64,000 nucleotides of DNA from Isoptericola sp. BMS4 (GTDB lineage: Bacteria > Actinomycetota > Actinomycetes > Actinomycetales > Cellulomonadaceae): the NCBI RefSeq assembly GCF_011634835.1, contig NZ_SIRP01000001.1, positions 1,207,928 to 1,271,927 of the forward strand, given 5' to 3'. Positions 22,385-31,526 of this stretch are shown one piece after another. The notes under the pieces were generated by a model. The model worked only from the letters and a program-made list of their open reading frames with translations. It had not been told where the DNA came from and ran no database searches. Positions within the stretch are counted from its first letter, which is position 1; every line of letters begins with the position of its first letter. Both the position numbers and the translations under genes were made by a program.

Positions 22385-22390
22385 AGAGTA
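22385..22390 (-). promoter_or_regulatory. Leaderless -10 of menF
   Basis: Minus-strand TACTCT is followed by seven bases and then the ATG at 22377, close to the leaderless spacing used by menB, menC and menE. Confidence 0.5.
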
Positions 22391-22453
22391 CGCCGCGGTC
22401 CCTGCCCGCTCCCGCCGGCCCCACGCCCGCCGACACAGATCACACCCCGCCGG

Positions 22454-23911
22454 TCAGGGCGCCCCGGGCGCGCGCCGCCGGTCGGGGGAACCGTTGAGGA
22501 CGCCGTCGTCGGTGAGGTCCTCGAGGGTGTCGTCGTCCACGGCCCTGCGGGCGGTGCCCTTGACGAACACGGACGGGTTCTCCGGGGTCCCGCGCGTGAT
22601 GTGGTTGAACAGGATGTTCAGCAGGATCGCCATCAGCGCCGCGGAGCTGATGCCCGAGTGGAAGATGACGCCGAACCACTCCGGGAACCCGTCGTAGAAG
22701 TCCGGCTTGGCGATCGGGATCATGCCGAAGGAGATCGACGCGGCGACGATCACGAGGTTCATCGAGTTCGAGTAGTCGACCTTGGCCAGCGTGCGGATGC
22801 CCGACGCCGCGACGGAGCCGAACAGCACCACGCCGGCGCCCCCGAGGACGGGCGTCGGCACGGCTGCCACGACCCGGCCGAGCACGGGCAGCAGGCCGAG
22901 GACCACGAGGATGACGCCGCCCGCGCTCACCACGAACCGCGACCTGACCCCGGTGATCGCCACCAGCCCGACGTTCTGCGCGAACGCGGACTGGGTGAAC
23001 GAGCCGAAGAACGGGGACACGACGGACGACGCCATGTCGGCGCGCAGCCCGTTCGCGATCCGCCTGCGGTCCACCTTCGTGTCGACGATCTCGCCGACGG
23101 CGATGATGTCCGCCGTCGTCTCGGTCAGCGTCACGAGGATGACGATGAGCATCGAGACGATCGCGGCGACCTCGAACGTCGGCGCGCCGAACGCGAGCGG
23201 CGTCGGGAACGCGGCGACGGGGCCGTCGCCCACCCCGGAGAAGTCCGCCGTGCCGAGCACCACCGCGAGCAGCGTGCCCACCACGATCGCGATGAGGATC
23301 GAGAGCCGCGACACGACCCCCGAGCCGACCTTCGACAGCAGGATCACCACGGCGAACGTGGCGAACGCGAGACCGATGTTGCCGACCGACCCGTAGTCGG
23401 GGGCGTCCGCCGCGCGGCCCATGGCCCAGTTCGCCGCCACCGGCATGAGCGTCAGCCCGATCGTCGTGATGACGACGCCCGTGACCACCGGCGGGAAGAA
23501 CCGGATGATCTGGGCGAAGAACGGGGTGATGAGGAACCCGACCGCGGACGCGACCAGCACCGCGCCCAGCACCGCCGGGATCCCGCCCCCGCCGCCGACG
23601 ATCGCGACCATCGTCGAGACCCCGGCGAACGAGACGCCCTGGACCAGCGGGAGCTGCGAGCCGAAGAACCGGACGCCGACCGTCTGCAGGATCGTCGCGA
23701 GGCCGCCGACGAACAGCGACGCGGCCACGAGCGTTCCGATCTCGGCCGACGTGAGCCCGGCGGCCCCGCCGACGATGAGCGGCGGCGCGATGATCCCGCC
23801 GTACATCGTGAGCACGTGCTGGAAGCCGTACCCGAGCGTGGCGGCGAGCGGCAGGCGCTCGTCCTCGGGGCGCGCCGGGGGTGTCGCCGCGCGTCCGGCA
23901 GACCTGGTCAT
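22454..23911 (-). CDS. Nucleobase:cation symporter-2 (xanthine/uracil permease family)
   Basis: A 485-residue NCS2 permease with about 14 membrane segments. The TM1 region has GYGFQHVLTMYGGIIAPPL with the His of family motif QH. TM3 has GSQLPLVQGVSFAG, and the TM8/TM10 substrate region contains ALTETTADIIAVGE and FGSFTQSAFAQNVG, the latter a relative of the NCS2 signature. The neighbouring 8-oxoguanine-deaminase-like gene suggests a purine substrate such as xanthine, uric acid or guanine. The ATG has AAGGAGG upstream; a promoter and palindrome precede it. Confidence 0.93.
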   Translation of the reverse strand: MTRSAGRAATPPARPEDERLPLAATLGYGFQHVLTMYGGIIAPPLIVGGAAGLTSAEIGTLVAASLFVGGLATILQTVGVRFFGSQLPLVQGVSFAGVSTMVAIVGGGGGIPAVLGAVLVASAVGFLITPFFAQIIRFFPPVVTGVVITTIGLTLMPVAANWAMGRAADAPDYGSVGNIGLAFATFAVVILLSKVGSGVVSRLSILIAIVVGTLLAVVLGTADFSGVGDGPVAAFPTPLAFGAPTFEVAAIVSMLIVILVTLTETTADIIAVGEIVDTKVDRRRIANGLRADMASSVVSPFFGSFTQSAFAQNVGLVAITGVRSRFVVSAGGVILVVLGLLPVLGRVVAAVPTPVLGGAGVVLFGSVAASGIRTLAKVDYSNSMNLVIVAASISFGMIPIAKPDFYDGFPEWFGVIFHSGISSAALMAILLNILFNHITRGTPENPSVFVKGTARRAVDDDTLEDLTDDGVLNGSPDRRRAPGAP

Positions 23912-23934
23912 AGCGGACCTCCTTGTTCGCTAGC

Positions 23935-23993
23935 CTTCCGCACTCCGGAAGAAGAGTTCCACTATTCGACCGTGCGGCTGGTGGCGGTGTCAA
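23935..23993 (-). promoter_or_regulatory. Promoter and operator of the purine permease gene
   Basis: On the minus strand TTGACA (23993-23988) and TCGAAT (23969-23964) are 18 bp apart. Just downstream, CTTCCGCACTCCGGAAG (plus-strand reading, 23935-23951) is an inverted repeat with 6-bp arms and 5-bp spacer, placed over about +8 to +24. A repressor bound there would block transcription. TTCCG/CGGAA half-sites are reminiscent of IclR-type operators, but no regulator gene lies nearby. The remaining bases to 24144 hold nothing else clear. Confidence 0.55.
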
Positions 23994-24144
23994 CCCCGCG
24001 TCGTGCGGGTCCTGTTGTCGGGGCGCCGGGAGGGGTGTGCTTGTCGCGAGGCAGTTCCGTCCGCCCGCCCCAGCCCTCTTCGATGCGCCTCGACTCGTCG
24101 CCGGCGCGGACGCGGGTGGCCGTCCGTCTGGGCGGGCGGGTGCG

Positions 24145-25518
24145 TCACCCGCGTACGAGCTGCCGCGCGGCGGCGTGGTGCTCGGCCAGGAGCGCCGGCA
24201 GGTCGAGGCCGACGACCGCGCCGTCGACGACGCGCCACTTGCCGCCCACCATGACGCGGTCGGCGCGGTCGGCACCACAGAGCAGCAGCGCTGCCACGGG
24301 GTCGTGCGCACCGGAGAAGCGGGGCTCGTCGAGGCGCCACAGCGCCAGGTCCGCCTGCTTGCCGACGGCGAGGACGCCGAGATCGTCGCGGCCGAGGGTC
24401 CGTGCCGAGCCGCGCGTCGCCCAGCCCAGCGCCCGGCGCACGGGCACCGACGCGCCATACGTCAGCCGCTGCAGGTACAGGGCCTGACGGGCCTCCAGGA
24501 TCATCGTGGAGGCGTCGTTGGACGCCGAGCCGTCCACGCCCAGGCCCACCGGCACGCCCGCGTCCTCGAGCTCGAGCACGCGGGCGACGCCCGAGGCCAG
24601 CCGCATGTTCGACGTCGGGCAGTGCGCCACCGCCGTGCCGGCGGCCCCCAGGCGGCGGACCTCGCCGTCGTCGAAGTGGATCCCGTGCCCGAGCCAGGCG
24701 CGGTCCGTGAGCCAGCCGACCGACTCCAGGTAGTCGACGGTGCGCATGCCGAAGCGCTCGCGCAGGAACTCCTCCTCGTCCCTCGTCTCCGCCAGGTGCG
24801 TGTGCAGGCGGACGTCGAGCCGCTCCGCGAGCTCGGCCGTGTCTCGCATGGTCGCCGGCGTCACGGAGAACGGCGAGCACGGGGCCAGGGCGATCTGCAC
24901 GCGCGCACCGGCGCCGCGCTCGTGGTACGCGGCGACCAGGCGCTCCGAGTCGGCCAGGATGGTCTCGGCGTCCTGCACCACCGACTGCGGCGGGAGGCCG
25001 CCGTCGTCCGTGCCGAGCGTCATGGAGCCGCGGGTGAGCGTGGCACGCATCCCGAGCTCGCGCACCGCCGCGACCTGGATGTCGATCGCGTCGTCCAGGC
25101 CCGCCGGGAACACGTAGTGGTGGTCGGCGGCCGTCGTGCACCCCGACAGGAGCAGCTCGGCGAGCGCCACCTTCGTGGCGAGCTCGTGCGCGCGCGGCGT
25201 CAGGCGTGCCCACACGGGGTAGAGCGTGGTCAGCCAGTCGAAGAGCTCGGCGTCGGCCACGGGCCCCCAGGCGCGGGTGAGGGTCTGGTAGTAGTGGTGG
25301 TGGGTGTTGACCAGGCCCGGCGTCAGGACGTGCGCCGACGCGTCGAACGTCTCGTCCACCGGGCCGCGCGGGCGGACTCCGGCGGCCACCAGCTCGGTGA
25401 TGACGCCGTCCGCGACGACGACGCCGCCCCGTGCGTCGGGCGCCGTGCCGGGTGCCGGCTCGACCGACGCGTCGTCGGCGGTGAAGACGCCCAGCGGGTT
25501 CTTGATCCACGTGCTCAT
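24145..25518 (-). CDS. 8-oxoguanine deaminase-like amidohydrolase
   Basis: A 457-residue metal-dependent hydrolase of the amidohydrolase superfamily (COG0402 deaminases). The metal-binding HxH is in [13 protein letters not shown], a further His is in [14 protein letters not shown], and [22 protein letters not shown] and [11 protein letters not shown] supply the rest. The [11 protein letters not shown] and [11 protein letters not shown] blocks resemble characterised 8-oxoguanine deaminases, which convert 8-oxoguanine to urate, more than guanine or S-adenosylhomocysteine deaminases. Its position upstream of an NCS2 permease on the same strand supports a purine salvage or oxidised-base role. The ATG has GGAGGCACC in front. 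Exact substrate is inferred. Confidence 0.85.
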   Translation of the reverse strand: MSTWIKNPLGVFTADDASVEPAPGTAPDARGGVVVADGVITELVAAGVRPRGPVDETFDASAHVLTPGLVNTHHHYYQTLTRAWGPVADAELFDWLTTLYPVWARLTPRAHELATKVALAELLLSGCTTAADHHYVFPAGLDDAIDIQVAAVRELGMRATLTRGSMTLGTDDGGLPPQSVVQDAETILADSERLVAAYHERGAGARVQIALAPCSPFSVTPATMRDTAELAERLDVRLHTHLAETRDEEEFLRERFGMRTVDYLESVGWLTDRAWLGHGIHFDDGEVRRLGAAGTAVAHCPTSNMRLASGVARVLELEDAGVPVGLGVDGSASNDASTMILEARQALYLQRLTYGASVPVRRALGWATRGSARTLGRDDLGVLAVGKQADLALWRLDEPRFSGAHDPVAALLLCGADRADRVMVGGKWRVVDGAVVGLDLPALLAEHHAAARQLVRG

Positions 25519-25757
25519 CGGTGCCTCCTGGCGGCGCCAGCCCGGGCCTGCCCGGCGGCGCCGCAGCGGTGCGGTGCCGGCTCAGTGGGCCTGTCTGCCG
25601 ATCCAGGGAACGACGACCCGACGTCGTCGTCGCTCGCGACGCTAACGGGGGAGGGGCCCGAGAACAACCTCACGGCCGTCGTCGGCCGGGGAGACGGCGC
25701 TCATGTCGTTCTCGGCGGTGCCGGGGCGTGCGGGGGTGCTGTGGGACGATGACGCCC
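25519..25757. other. Divergent intergenic region, deaminase/menG
   Basis: About 240 bp between divergent starts. GACGAT at 25745-25750 lies seven bases before the menG ATG and may be a leaderless -10. A weak ACGACGA/TCGTCGT inverted repeat occurs near 25610-25635. I see no ORF and no riboswitch-like fold. Confidence 0.4.
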
Positions 25758-26453
25758 ATGTCCCGCGCCAGCCTGGAGAAGCAGCCCGCCGAGGTCGCGA
25801 CGATGTTCGACGGCATCGCCCGCCGGTACGACCTCGTCAACGACCTCGTGTCGCTGGGCCAGGACCGGCGCTGGCGCCGGGCCACCGTCGCCGCCGTCGA
25901 GGCGAGGCCCGGCGAGCGCGTGCTCGACCTCGCCGCCGGCACGGGCACCTCCAGCGAGCCGTTCGCCGACGACGGCGCGACGGTCGTCCCGTCCGACTTC
26001 AGCCTCGGCATGCTGGCGGAGGGCAAGCGGCGGCGCGGCGACCTGCCGTTCGTCGCGGGGGACGCCACCCGGCTACCGTTCGCCGACGCGGCGTTCGACG
26101 CCGTGACGATCAGCTTCGGGCTGCGCAACGTGGTGGACACGGACGCCGCCCTCACCGAGATGCTGCGCGTGGTGCGGCCCGGGGGGCGCGTCGTGATCTG
26201 CGAGTTCTCCACGCCCACGTGGAAGCCGTTCCGCACGCTGTACATGGAGTACCTGATGCGCGCGCTGCCCGTCGCGGCCGGCGCCGTCACGGGGGACAAG
26301 GGCTCGTACGACTACCTGGCCGAGTCCGTCAGGGCCTGGCCGGACCAGACGGCGCTCGCCCGCCGCATGCTCGCCGTCGGGTGGCGGCACGTGGCGTACC
26401 GCAACCTCAGCGGCGGCATCGTCGCGCTGCACCGCGGGGTGCGCCCGGCCTGA
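25758..26453 (+). CDS. menG: Demethylmenaquinone methyltransferase
   Basis: A 231-residue UbiE/MenG SAM-dependent methyltransferase that performs the last methylation of menaquinone. UbiE signatures are present: [14 protein letters not shown] near the N-terminus, the SAM motif [43 protein letters not shown] and [15 protein letters not shown]. An alternative ATG lies three codons upstream at 25749; the later one fits the family N-terminus and a leaderless -10. An 18-bp-stem hairpin follows the stop. It is transcribed toward a small YtxH-like gene on the other strand. Confidence 0.95.
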   Translation: MSRASLEKQPAEVATMFDGIARRYDLVNDLVSLGQDRRWRRATVAAVEARPGERVLDLAAGTGTSSEPFADDGATVVPSDFSLGMLAEGKRRRGDLPFVAGDATRLPFADAAFDAVTISFGLRNVVDTDAALTEMLRVVRPGGRVVICEFSTPTWKPFRTLYMEYLMRALPVAAGAVTGDKGSYDYLAESVRAWPDQTALARRMLAVGWRHVAYRNLSGGIVALHRGVRPA

Positions 26454-26458
26454 CCCGG

Positions 26459-26501
26459 GCCGGTGCCGGCCGCGCACCTGTCGTGCGCGGCCGGCACCGG
26501 C
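26459..26501. terminator. Perfect 18-bp-stem terminator between menG and ytxH-like gene
   Basis: The arms 26459-26476 and 26484-26501 are exact complements with a seven-base loop, located between convergent stop codons. It has no sequence similarity to element A, so not every convergent end uses the repeat. Confidence 0.8.
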
Positions 26502-26515
26502 GGTGCGCGACGGGC

Positions 26516-26728
26516 TCAGGCTCCGGCGCGGTCCTTGATCGCGGCGCTCTGCGCCCTGGCGAACTCGCCCACGCCGGACGACAGGTCGGAGACCTTCTCC
26601 TGCACGCGAGGGTCGTTCCAGGTCTCGGTGGCCCACCCGCGCGCCTTGTCGAGCTGCGACCGCCCCTTCTCCGTGCCGAGCAGGTAGCCCAGCGCGGCAC
26701 CGATCACGAATGCGGGTCCAGCCTTCAT
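26516..26728 (-). CDS. YtxH-like small membrane-associated protein
   Basis: A 70-residue protein. The N-terminus MKAGPAFVIGAALGYLLGTE is a short Gly/Ala-rich membrane segment with the GxxxGYLLG pattern of YtxH-type proteins. It is followed by an amphipathic, charged helical tail (KGRSQLDKARGWATETW, VQEKVSDLSSGVGEFAR). Such proteins are general-stress or envelope-associated in other bacteria, but function is not known. The ATG has GAGGCGTGAG upstream. It stands alone between menG and the divergent nuo operon. Confidence 0.7.
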   Translation of the reverse strand: MKAGPAFVIGAALGYLLGTEKGRSQLDKARGWATETWNDPRVQEKVSDLSSGVGEFARAQSAAIKDRAGA

Positions 26729-27039
26729 CTCTCACGCCTCCAGGTAGGTCGTCGTCACGGGCCGAGGGCGAGGCGGCGCTCGGACCGTCGTGCCCTCGTG
26801 GACGACGACGGTATGCGCCGTGGGTGCGCCCGGAGGCCCGACACGCGGCGGACGGTGCGAGCGCTCGGACCGCCGTCCCGTCGGGGCGCGTCGTGTCCCG
26901 ACGGGACGCCGTCGGGGCGAAGGAAGGCAAACCTTCCTACCCATCGCCCCGCGAACGTGACTAGAGTGCGTGGAGGAGTTGTGATCAGGTTCACAAGTCG
27001 ACTCCGGCACCGTCGCCGGGGGCGCTCGAGCGAGCGGGG
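26729..27039. promoter_or_regulatory. 311-bp regulatory region upstream of the reductase-nuo operon
   Basis: No gene is visible. In order it holds an 11-bp-arm hairpin (26875-26885 with 26897-26907), a palindrome AGGAAGGCAAACCTTCCT (26921-26938), a likely -10 TAGAGT (26962-26967), and a CRP/GlxR-type box (26980-26995). The palindrome would overlap the -35 region. The first 140 bases show nothing distinct. Regulation by metal, redox or cAMP-family factors is inference from these shapes. Confidence 0.6.
26980..26995. promoter_or_regulatory. CRP/GlxR-type binding site
   Basis: TGTGATCAGGTTCACA matches the CRP-family consensus TGTGA-N6-TCACA in all ten fixed positions; the 6-bp arms extend to 26979-26996. 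It lies just downstream of the probable start site (-10 at 26962-26967), which would favour repression. Actinobacterial GlxR/CRP proteins control respiratory genes elsewhere, in line with the nuo operon here. Confidence 0.7.
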
Positions 27040-28374
27040 GTGAAGCACGTGCACGCAGGTCGTGACGACGACGCCGACGTCATCGTCGTGGGTGCCGGGC
27101 CCGCCGGCGCCGCCACGGCGCACTGGTGCGCGAGCGCCGGGCTCGACGTGCTCCTCCTCGACAAGGCCGCCTTCCCCCGGGACAAGGTGTGCGGCGACGG
27201 CCTCACGCCCCGCGCGGTCGCCGAGCTCGCCCGCATGGGCGTCGGCACGCAGGCCGAGGACGGGTGGATCCGCAACCGCGGCCTCCGGGTGGTCGCCGGC
27301 GAACGGTCGTGGGAGCTGCCCTGGCCCGACCTCGCCTCCTTCCCCGGCTACGGCATGGCGCGCGCCCGCATGACGCTCGACCAGCGCCTGGCGCAGCACG
27401 CGCAGGCCAGCGGGGCCAAGCTGCTCGAGCGCACCAAGGTCACCGGCCCGCTGCTGGACGAGCGCTCGGGTCGCGTCGTCGGCGTGCACGCCCAGCCGCT
27501 CGACGCCCGGGGGCGCGCGGACCAGCCCGCCACGACGTACCGCGCGCCCGTGGTCGTGGCGGCCGACGGCGTCTCCTCCCGGTTCGCGACGGCGCTCGGC
27601 ATCACCCGGCGCGACGACCGGCCCCTCGGCACCGCCGTGCGCACCTACGTCCGCACCGAGACCGACGCGGGCGTCACGCCGCGTCACGAGGACCCCTGGA
27701 TGGAGTCCCACCTGGAGCTCTGGGACGGCGCGCCCGGCACGTCGAACCTGCTGCCTGGCTACGGCTGGATCTTCGCGCTCGGCGACGGCACGGCCAACGT
27801 CGGCCTCGGCGCCGTGAGCTCCACGCCCGCGCGGCAGTCGGCCGCCGGGACCGACTACCGGGCCCTCCTGCGCACCTGGATGCGCAACGCGCCCGGCGCG
27901 TGGGGCTTCGACGCCGACAACCAGGTGGGCCCGGTCCGGGGCGCCGCTCTGCCGATGGGCTTCAACCGCGGCCCCCTGTACGCGAACGGCGCGCTGCTGG
28001 TGGGCGACTCGGCCGGGATGATCAGCCCGTTCAACGGCGAGGGCATCGCCTACGCCCTGCAGGCCGGCCGCGTCGCCGCCGACGCGGTCGCCCAGGCCCG
28101 CACCCGCACCACCGACGACGCGCGGGAGCGCACGCTCGGCACGTACGCCGACCGGATGCGCGCCGACCTGGGCGGCTACTACACCCTCGGGCGGTGGTTC
28201 GTCCGGCTCATCGAGCACCCGCAGGTGATGCGGGTGTGCGTGCGGTACGGGCTGCCGCGGCCGGTCGTCATGCGGTTCGTGCTCAAGCTGCTGTCCGACT
28301 GCTACGAGCCCCGCGGCGGCGACTGGGTGGACCGGGTGATCGCGGGGCTGACCAGGATCGTTCCGGCAGCATGA
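27040..28374 (+). CDS. Geranylgeranyl reductase family FAD-dependent oxidoreductase
   Basis: A 444-residue flavoprotein. The N-terminal dinucleotide fold is VIVVGAGPAGAATAHW. The geranylgeranyl-reductase signature LDKAAFPRDKVCGDGLTPRA carries the family's conserved CGD, and the FAD-contacting block GDSAGMISPFNGEGIAYALQ follows. Relatives reduce isoprenoid chains; in mycobacteria MenJ saturates one unit of the menaquinone tail. The location between menG and nuo, with a polyprenyl synthase after nuo, supports a menaquinone tail reductase. The start may be the GTG at 27040 or three codons later at 27049; neither has a clear ribosome site. Confidence 0.9.
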   Translation: MKHVHAGRDDDADVIVVGAGPAGAATAHWCASAGLDVLLLDKAAFPRDKVCGDGLTPRAVAELARMGVGTQAEDGWIRNRGLRVVAGERSWELPWPDLASFPGYGMARARMTLDQRLAQHAQASGAKLLERTKVTGPLLDERSGRVVGVHAQPLDARGRADQPATTYRAPVVVAADGVSSRFATALGITRRDDRPLGTAVRTYVRTETDAGVTPRHEDPWMESHLELWDGAPGTSNLLPGYGWIFALGDGTANVGLGAVSSTPARQSAAGTDYRALLRTWMRNAPGAWGFDADNQVGPVRGAALPMGFNRGPLYANGALLVGDSAGMISPFNGEGIAYALQAGRVAADAVAQARTRTTDDARERTLGTYADRMRADLGGYYTLGRWFVRLIEHPQVMRVCVRYGLPRPVVMRFVLKLLSDCYEPRGGDWVDRVIAGLTRIVPAA

Positions 28375-28433
28375 GCGCGCACGAGCACGAAGGAGTGGTC
28401 GAGATGACGGCGCAGAGCAGGGAGGCGCGATGA
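28371..28433 (+). CDS. 20-codon ORF bridging the reductase gene and nuoA
   Basis: The ATG overlaps the reductase TGA as ATGA, and its own TGA overlaps the nuoA ATG the same way. It encodes MSAHEHEGVVEMTAQSREAR, a charged 20-residue peptide without a known domain. The double overlap would let ribosomes pass from the reductase to nuoA. An internal GGAGG lies in front of nuoA. It could be chance or an untranslated spacer; conservation of the overlaps would decide. Confidence 0.4.
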   Translation: MSAHEHEGVVEMTAQSREAR

Positions 28434-28792
28434 CGAACCCCTACGTCCCCGTGCTCATCCTCATGGGCGTGGCCGCGGTGCTGGCGCTCGGGGGAGTGGG
28501 CGCGAGCGTGCTGATCGGGCCGCGGCGCTACAACCGGGCCAAGCTCGACGCCTACGAGTGCGGCATCGAGCCGACGCCGCACGCGGACGGCGGCGGGCGG
28601 CTGCCCGTGAAGTACTACCTGGTCGCGATGACGTTCATCGTCTTCGACATCGAGGTGGTGTTCCTCTACCCGTGGGCGGTCGACTTCACGGTGCTGGCCG
28701 GGTTCGGGCTGGCGGCGATGCTCGTCTTCCTCGCGCTCATCACGGTGCCGTTCGTCTACGAGTGGAGACGCGGCGGCTTCGACTGGGTGTGA
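28430..28792 (+). CDS. nuoA: NADH-quinone oxidoreductase subunit A
   Basis: A 120-residue membrane subunit of complex I with three helices. The family blocks are LDAYECGIEPT with its conserved Cys in the TM1-2 loop, YYLVAMTFIVFDIEVVFLYPWA and FVYEWRRGGFDWV. NuoA contributes to the quinone-chamber region with NuoH and NuoJ. GGGAGG lies before the ATG. It is the first gene of the nuo block and is followed by a 99-bp gap containing a hairpin. Confidence 0.97.
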   Translation: MTNPYVPVLILMGVAAVLALGGVGASVLIGPRRYNRAKLDAYECGIEPTPHADGGGRLPVKYYLVAMTFIVFDIEVVFLYPWAVDFTVLAGFGLAAMLVFLALITVPFVYEWRRGGFDWV

Positions 28793-28847
28793 GCCCGCCG
28801 CGGGCGCGGCGGACCACGGGACGAGAACGGTAGTTCAGGACGGCAAC

Positions 28848-28868
28848 GGTGCCGGCACCACCGGCACC
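28848..28868 (+). promoter_or_regulatory. Hairpin in the nuoA-nuoB gap
   Basis: GGTGCCGG (28848-28855) and CCGGCACC (28861-28868) form a perfect 8-bp stem with a five-base loop, ending about 12 bases before the GGGAGGGG ribosome site of nuoB. The nuoA-nuoB gap is unusually long for this otherwise overlapping operon, so an mRNA processing, stability or translational control role is plausible. Confidence 0.5.
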
Positions 28869-28891
28869 CCACCTTCACGAAGGGAGGGGAC

Positions 28892-29443
28892 ATGGGACTG
28901 GAGGAGTCTCCGTCAGGGTTCCTGCTGACGTCGATCGAGGACCTGGCGGGCTACCTGCGCAAGGCGTCCGTCTGGCCGGTGACGTTCGGTCTGGCCTGCT
29001 GCGCCATCGAGATGATGGCCGCCGGCGCGTCCCGGTTCGACCTGTCACGGTTCGGCATGGAGGTGTTCCGCGCCTCGCCGCGCCAGGCCGACCTGATGAT
29101 CGTCGCGGGTCGGGTGAGCCAGAAGATGGCGCCCGTCGTGCGTCAGGTCTACGACCAGATGAGCGAGCCCAAGTGGGTGCTGTCGATGGGCGTCTGCGCG
29201 TCCAGCGGCGGCATGTTCAACAACTACGCGATCGTGCAGGGCGTCGACCACGTCGTGCCGGTGGACATCTACCTGCCGGGGTGCCCGCCCCGCCCGGAGA
29301 TGCTCATCAACGCGATCCTCGCGCTGCACCAGCAGATCCTCACCTCGCCGCTGGGCGTCAACCGCCGCGAGGCGGCGCAGGCGGCGGAGGCCGCGGCGCT
29401 CGAGGCGACGCCGACGTCGCAGATGACGGGGCTGCTGCGATGA
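28892..29443 (+). CDS. nuoB: NADH-quinone oxidoreductase subunit B
   Basis: A 183-residue subunit carrying cluster N2, the terminal [4Fe-4S] centre next to quinone. The Cys ligands are visible: the CC pair in [11 protein letters not shown], one in [15 protein letters not shown] and one in [13 protein letters not shown]. The ATG has GAAGGGAGGGG upstream. The stop overlaps the nuoC start. A short Ala/Glu-rich tail extends past the conserved core. Confidence 0.97.
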   Translation: MGLEESPSGFLLTSIEDLAGYLRKASVWPVTFGLACCAIEMMAAGASRFDLSRFGMEVFRASPRQADLMIVAGRVSQKMAPVVRQVYDQMSEPKWVLSMGVCASSGGMFNNYAIVQGVDHVVPVDIYLPGCPPRPEMLINAILALHQQILTSPLGVNRREAAQAAEAAALEATPTSQMTGLLR

Positions 29444-30186
29444 GCGGGGAGGTGTCGGGGCCCGCGGCCGCACGCCCGGCCGAGGAGGGCGGGCCCGAGG
29501 TCGTCGACGTCCGCCGCGGCATGTTCGGCGCGCGGGGCTCCGGCGACACCTCCGGGTACGGCGGCCTCGTGCGGCGGATCGCCCTGCCGGGCGACGCCAC
29601 CCGCCCGTACGGCGGCTGGTTCGACGAGGCCGTCGACGTCCTCGCGGAGGTGCTCGGCGAGGCGGGCGTCGCCTTCGACGACGCCGTCGAGCGCGTGGTG
29701 GTCACCGACCCCCGCGGCGAGGACGGCGACCCGAGCCCCGACGCCGAGCTGACGCTGCACGTGGCGCGCGCCCACCTGCTGGCCGTGTGCCGCGCGTTGC
29801 GCGACGACCAGGACCTGCGCTTCGAGCTGTGCCTCGGCGTGTCGGGCGTGCACTACCCGCACGACGCCGGGCGCGAGCTCCACGCCGTCTACCACCTGAC
29901 GTCGGTGACGCACGGGCGCCGCGTGCGCCTCGAGGTGGCGGTGGCCGACGACGACCCGCACGTGCCGTCCGCGACGCCCGTCTACCCGGCGTGCGACTGG
30001 CACGAGCGCGAGACCTGGGACTTCTTCGGGATCGTCTTCGACGGGCACCCCGGCCTCACCCGCATCGAGATGCCGGACGACTGGCCCGGGCACCCGCAGC
30101 GCAAGGACTACCCGCTCGGCGGCATCCCCGTGGAGTACAAGGGGGCCACCGTGCCGCCGCCGGACACGAGGAGGCAGTACTCATGA
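29440..30186 (+). CDS. nuoC: NADH-quinone oxidoreductase subunit C
   Basis: A 248-residue peripheral-arm subunit (30-kDa type). An actinobacterial N-terminal extension of about 35 residues ([20 protein letters not shown]) precedes the core. The signature [20 protein letters not shown] is at about residues 188-207, then [20 protein letters not shown]. It is not fused to NuoD, unlike E. coli. Coupled by ATGA overlaps to nuoB and nuoD. Confidence 0.96.
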   Translation: MSGEVSGPAAARPAEEGGPEVVDVRRGMFGARGSGDTSGYGGLVRRIALPGDATRPYGGWFDEAVDVLAEVLGEAGVAFDDAVERVVVTDPRGEDGDPSPDAELTLHVARAHLLAVCRALRDDQDLRFELCLGVSGVHYPHDAGRELHAVYHLTSVTHGRRVRLEVAVADDDPHVPSATPVYPACDWHERETWDFFGIVFDGHPGLTRIEMPDDWPGHPQRKDYPLGGIPVEYKGATVPPPDTRRQYS

Positions 30187-31526
30187 GCGCCCCCGCCTAC
30201 AGCGCGACGCGTCCGCCCGCCGACGAGTTCGACCCCGGGATCCCGGGCTTCGAGGCCTCCGGCGGCGACTGGGACGAGATCGCCCGCGAGGCCGTGGGCG
30301 AGGAACGCATCGTCGTCAACATGGGCCCGCAGCACCCGTCCACGCACGGGGTCCTGCGTCTCATGCTGGAGATCGACGGCGAGACGGTCACCGAGGCCCG
30401 CTGCGGCATCGGCTACCTGCACACCGGCATCGAGAAGAACATGGAGTTCCGTACCTGGACGCAGGGCACCACGTTCTGCACCCGGATGGACTACCTCGCG
30501 CCGCTGTACCAGGAGGCCGCCTACTGCCTCGCCACGGAGAAGCTGCTCGGCGTCGTCGACGACGTGCCCGAGCGGGCGTCCGTCATCCGGGTGCTGATGA
30601 TGGAGCTCAACCGGATCGCCTCCCACCTGGTGTGCCTCGGCACGGGCGGCAACGAGATGGGCGCCACCACGGTCATGACCATCGGGTTCACCGCTCGTGA
30701 GGAGATCCTGCGGCTGTTCGAGGCCGTGACGGGGCTGCGGATGAACCACGCGTACATCCGGCCGGGTGGCGTCGCCACGGACACACCCGAGGGGTTCACC
30801 GACCAGGTCCGCGCCGCCCTGCCGAAGGTGCGGCACTACCTCGGCCAGCTCGGCGACCTCATGCTCGCCAACCCGATCTTCAAGGCCCGGCTCGTCGACG
30901 TCGGCGCGCTCAACCTCGCCGGCTGCATGGCCCTCGGCGTCACCGGCCCCGTCCTGCGCTCCGCCGGCCTGCCGTACGACGTGCGCAAGGCGTTCCCGTA
31001 CTGCGGGTACGAGACCTACGACTTCGACGTCCCCACGTCCACCGACGCGGACTGCTACGCCCGCGTCGTGCTGCGCCTGGAGGAGTGCTACCAGTCGCTG
31101 CGGATCGTCGAGCAGTGCCTGACGCGCCTCGACGCCACCGAGGGGGCGCCCGTCATGGTCGCCGACAAGAAGATCGCCTGGCCGGCCCAGCTCGCCGTGG
31201 GCGCCGACGGGCAGGGCAACTCGCTCGACCACATCCGCCAGATCATGGGCACCTCCATGGAGGCCCTCATCCACCACTTCAAGCTCGTCACCGAGGGCTT
31301 CCGGGTGCCCGCGGGCCAGGCGTGGCAGACGGTGGAGCACCCGCGCGGCGAGCTCGGCGTGCACGCGGTGTCCGACGGCGGCACCCGGCCCTACCGGGCG
31401 CACTTCCGCGACCCGTCGTTCAACAACCTGCAGGCCGTGTCGGTGATGTGCGAGGGCGGCCAGGTGGCCGACGTCGTCGTCGCCGTCGCGTCCCTCGACC
31501 CGGTGCTGGGAGGTGTGGACCGGTGA
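30183..31526 (+). CDS. nuoD: NADH-quinone oxidoreductase subunit D
   Basis: A 447-residue 49-kDa-type subunit that forms the quinone pocket with NuoB. The conserved [15 protein letters not shown] with the quinone-loop His is near residue 45. [20 protein letters not shown], the helical core and the C-terminal DPVLGGVDR follow. An N-terminal extension of about 40 residues is rich in Pro and Gly. The stop overlaps the nuoE GTG. Confidence 0.97.
   Translation: MSAPAYSATRPPADEFDPGIPGFEASGGDWDEIAREAVGEERIVVNMGPQHPSTHGVLRLMLEIDGETVTEARCGIGYLHTGIEKNMEFRTWTQGTTFCTRMDYLAPLYQEAAYCLATEKLLGVVDDVPERASVIRVLMMELNRIASHLVCLGTGGNEMGATTVMTIGFTAREEILRLFEAVTGLRMNHAYIRPGGVATDTPEGFTDQVRAALPKVRHYLGQLGDLMLANPIFKARLVDVGALNLAGCMALGVTGPVLRSAGLPYDVRKAFPYCGYETYDFDVPTSTDADCYARVVLRLEECYQSLRIVEQCLTRLDATEGAPVMVADKKIAWPAQLAVGADGQGNSLDHIRQIMGTSMEALIHHFKLVTEGFRVPAGQAWQTVEHPRGELGVHAVSDGGTRPYRAHFRDPSFNNLQAVSVMCEGGQVADVVVAVASLDPVLGGVDR

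Noticed and set aside
24037-24105. A fourth copy of element C downstream of the deaminase gene
   Set aside because: Only a stretch of about 14 bases (GCTTGTCGCGAGGC) resembles the edge copy, and no arms or conserved core could be aligned.
23912-24144. A purine riboswitch ahead of the NCS2 permease
   Set aside because: No conserved purine-aptamer three-way junction could be recognised; a promoter and DNA palindrome explain the region better.
25519-25757. A small RNA or leader gene between the deaminase and menG genes
   Set aside because: Only weak ACGACGA/TCGTCGT complementarity and no terminator-like hairpin; nothing beyond promoters is supported.
26921-26938. An IdeR/DtxR iron box upstream of the reductase-nuo operon
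   Set aside because: The palindrome matches only about half of the IdeR consensus and has a different centre, so I report it only as a palindrome.
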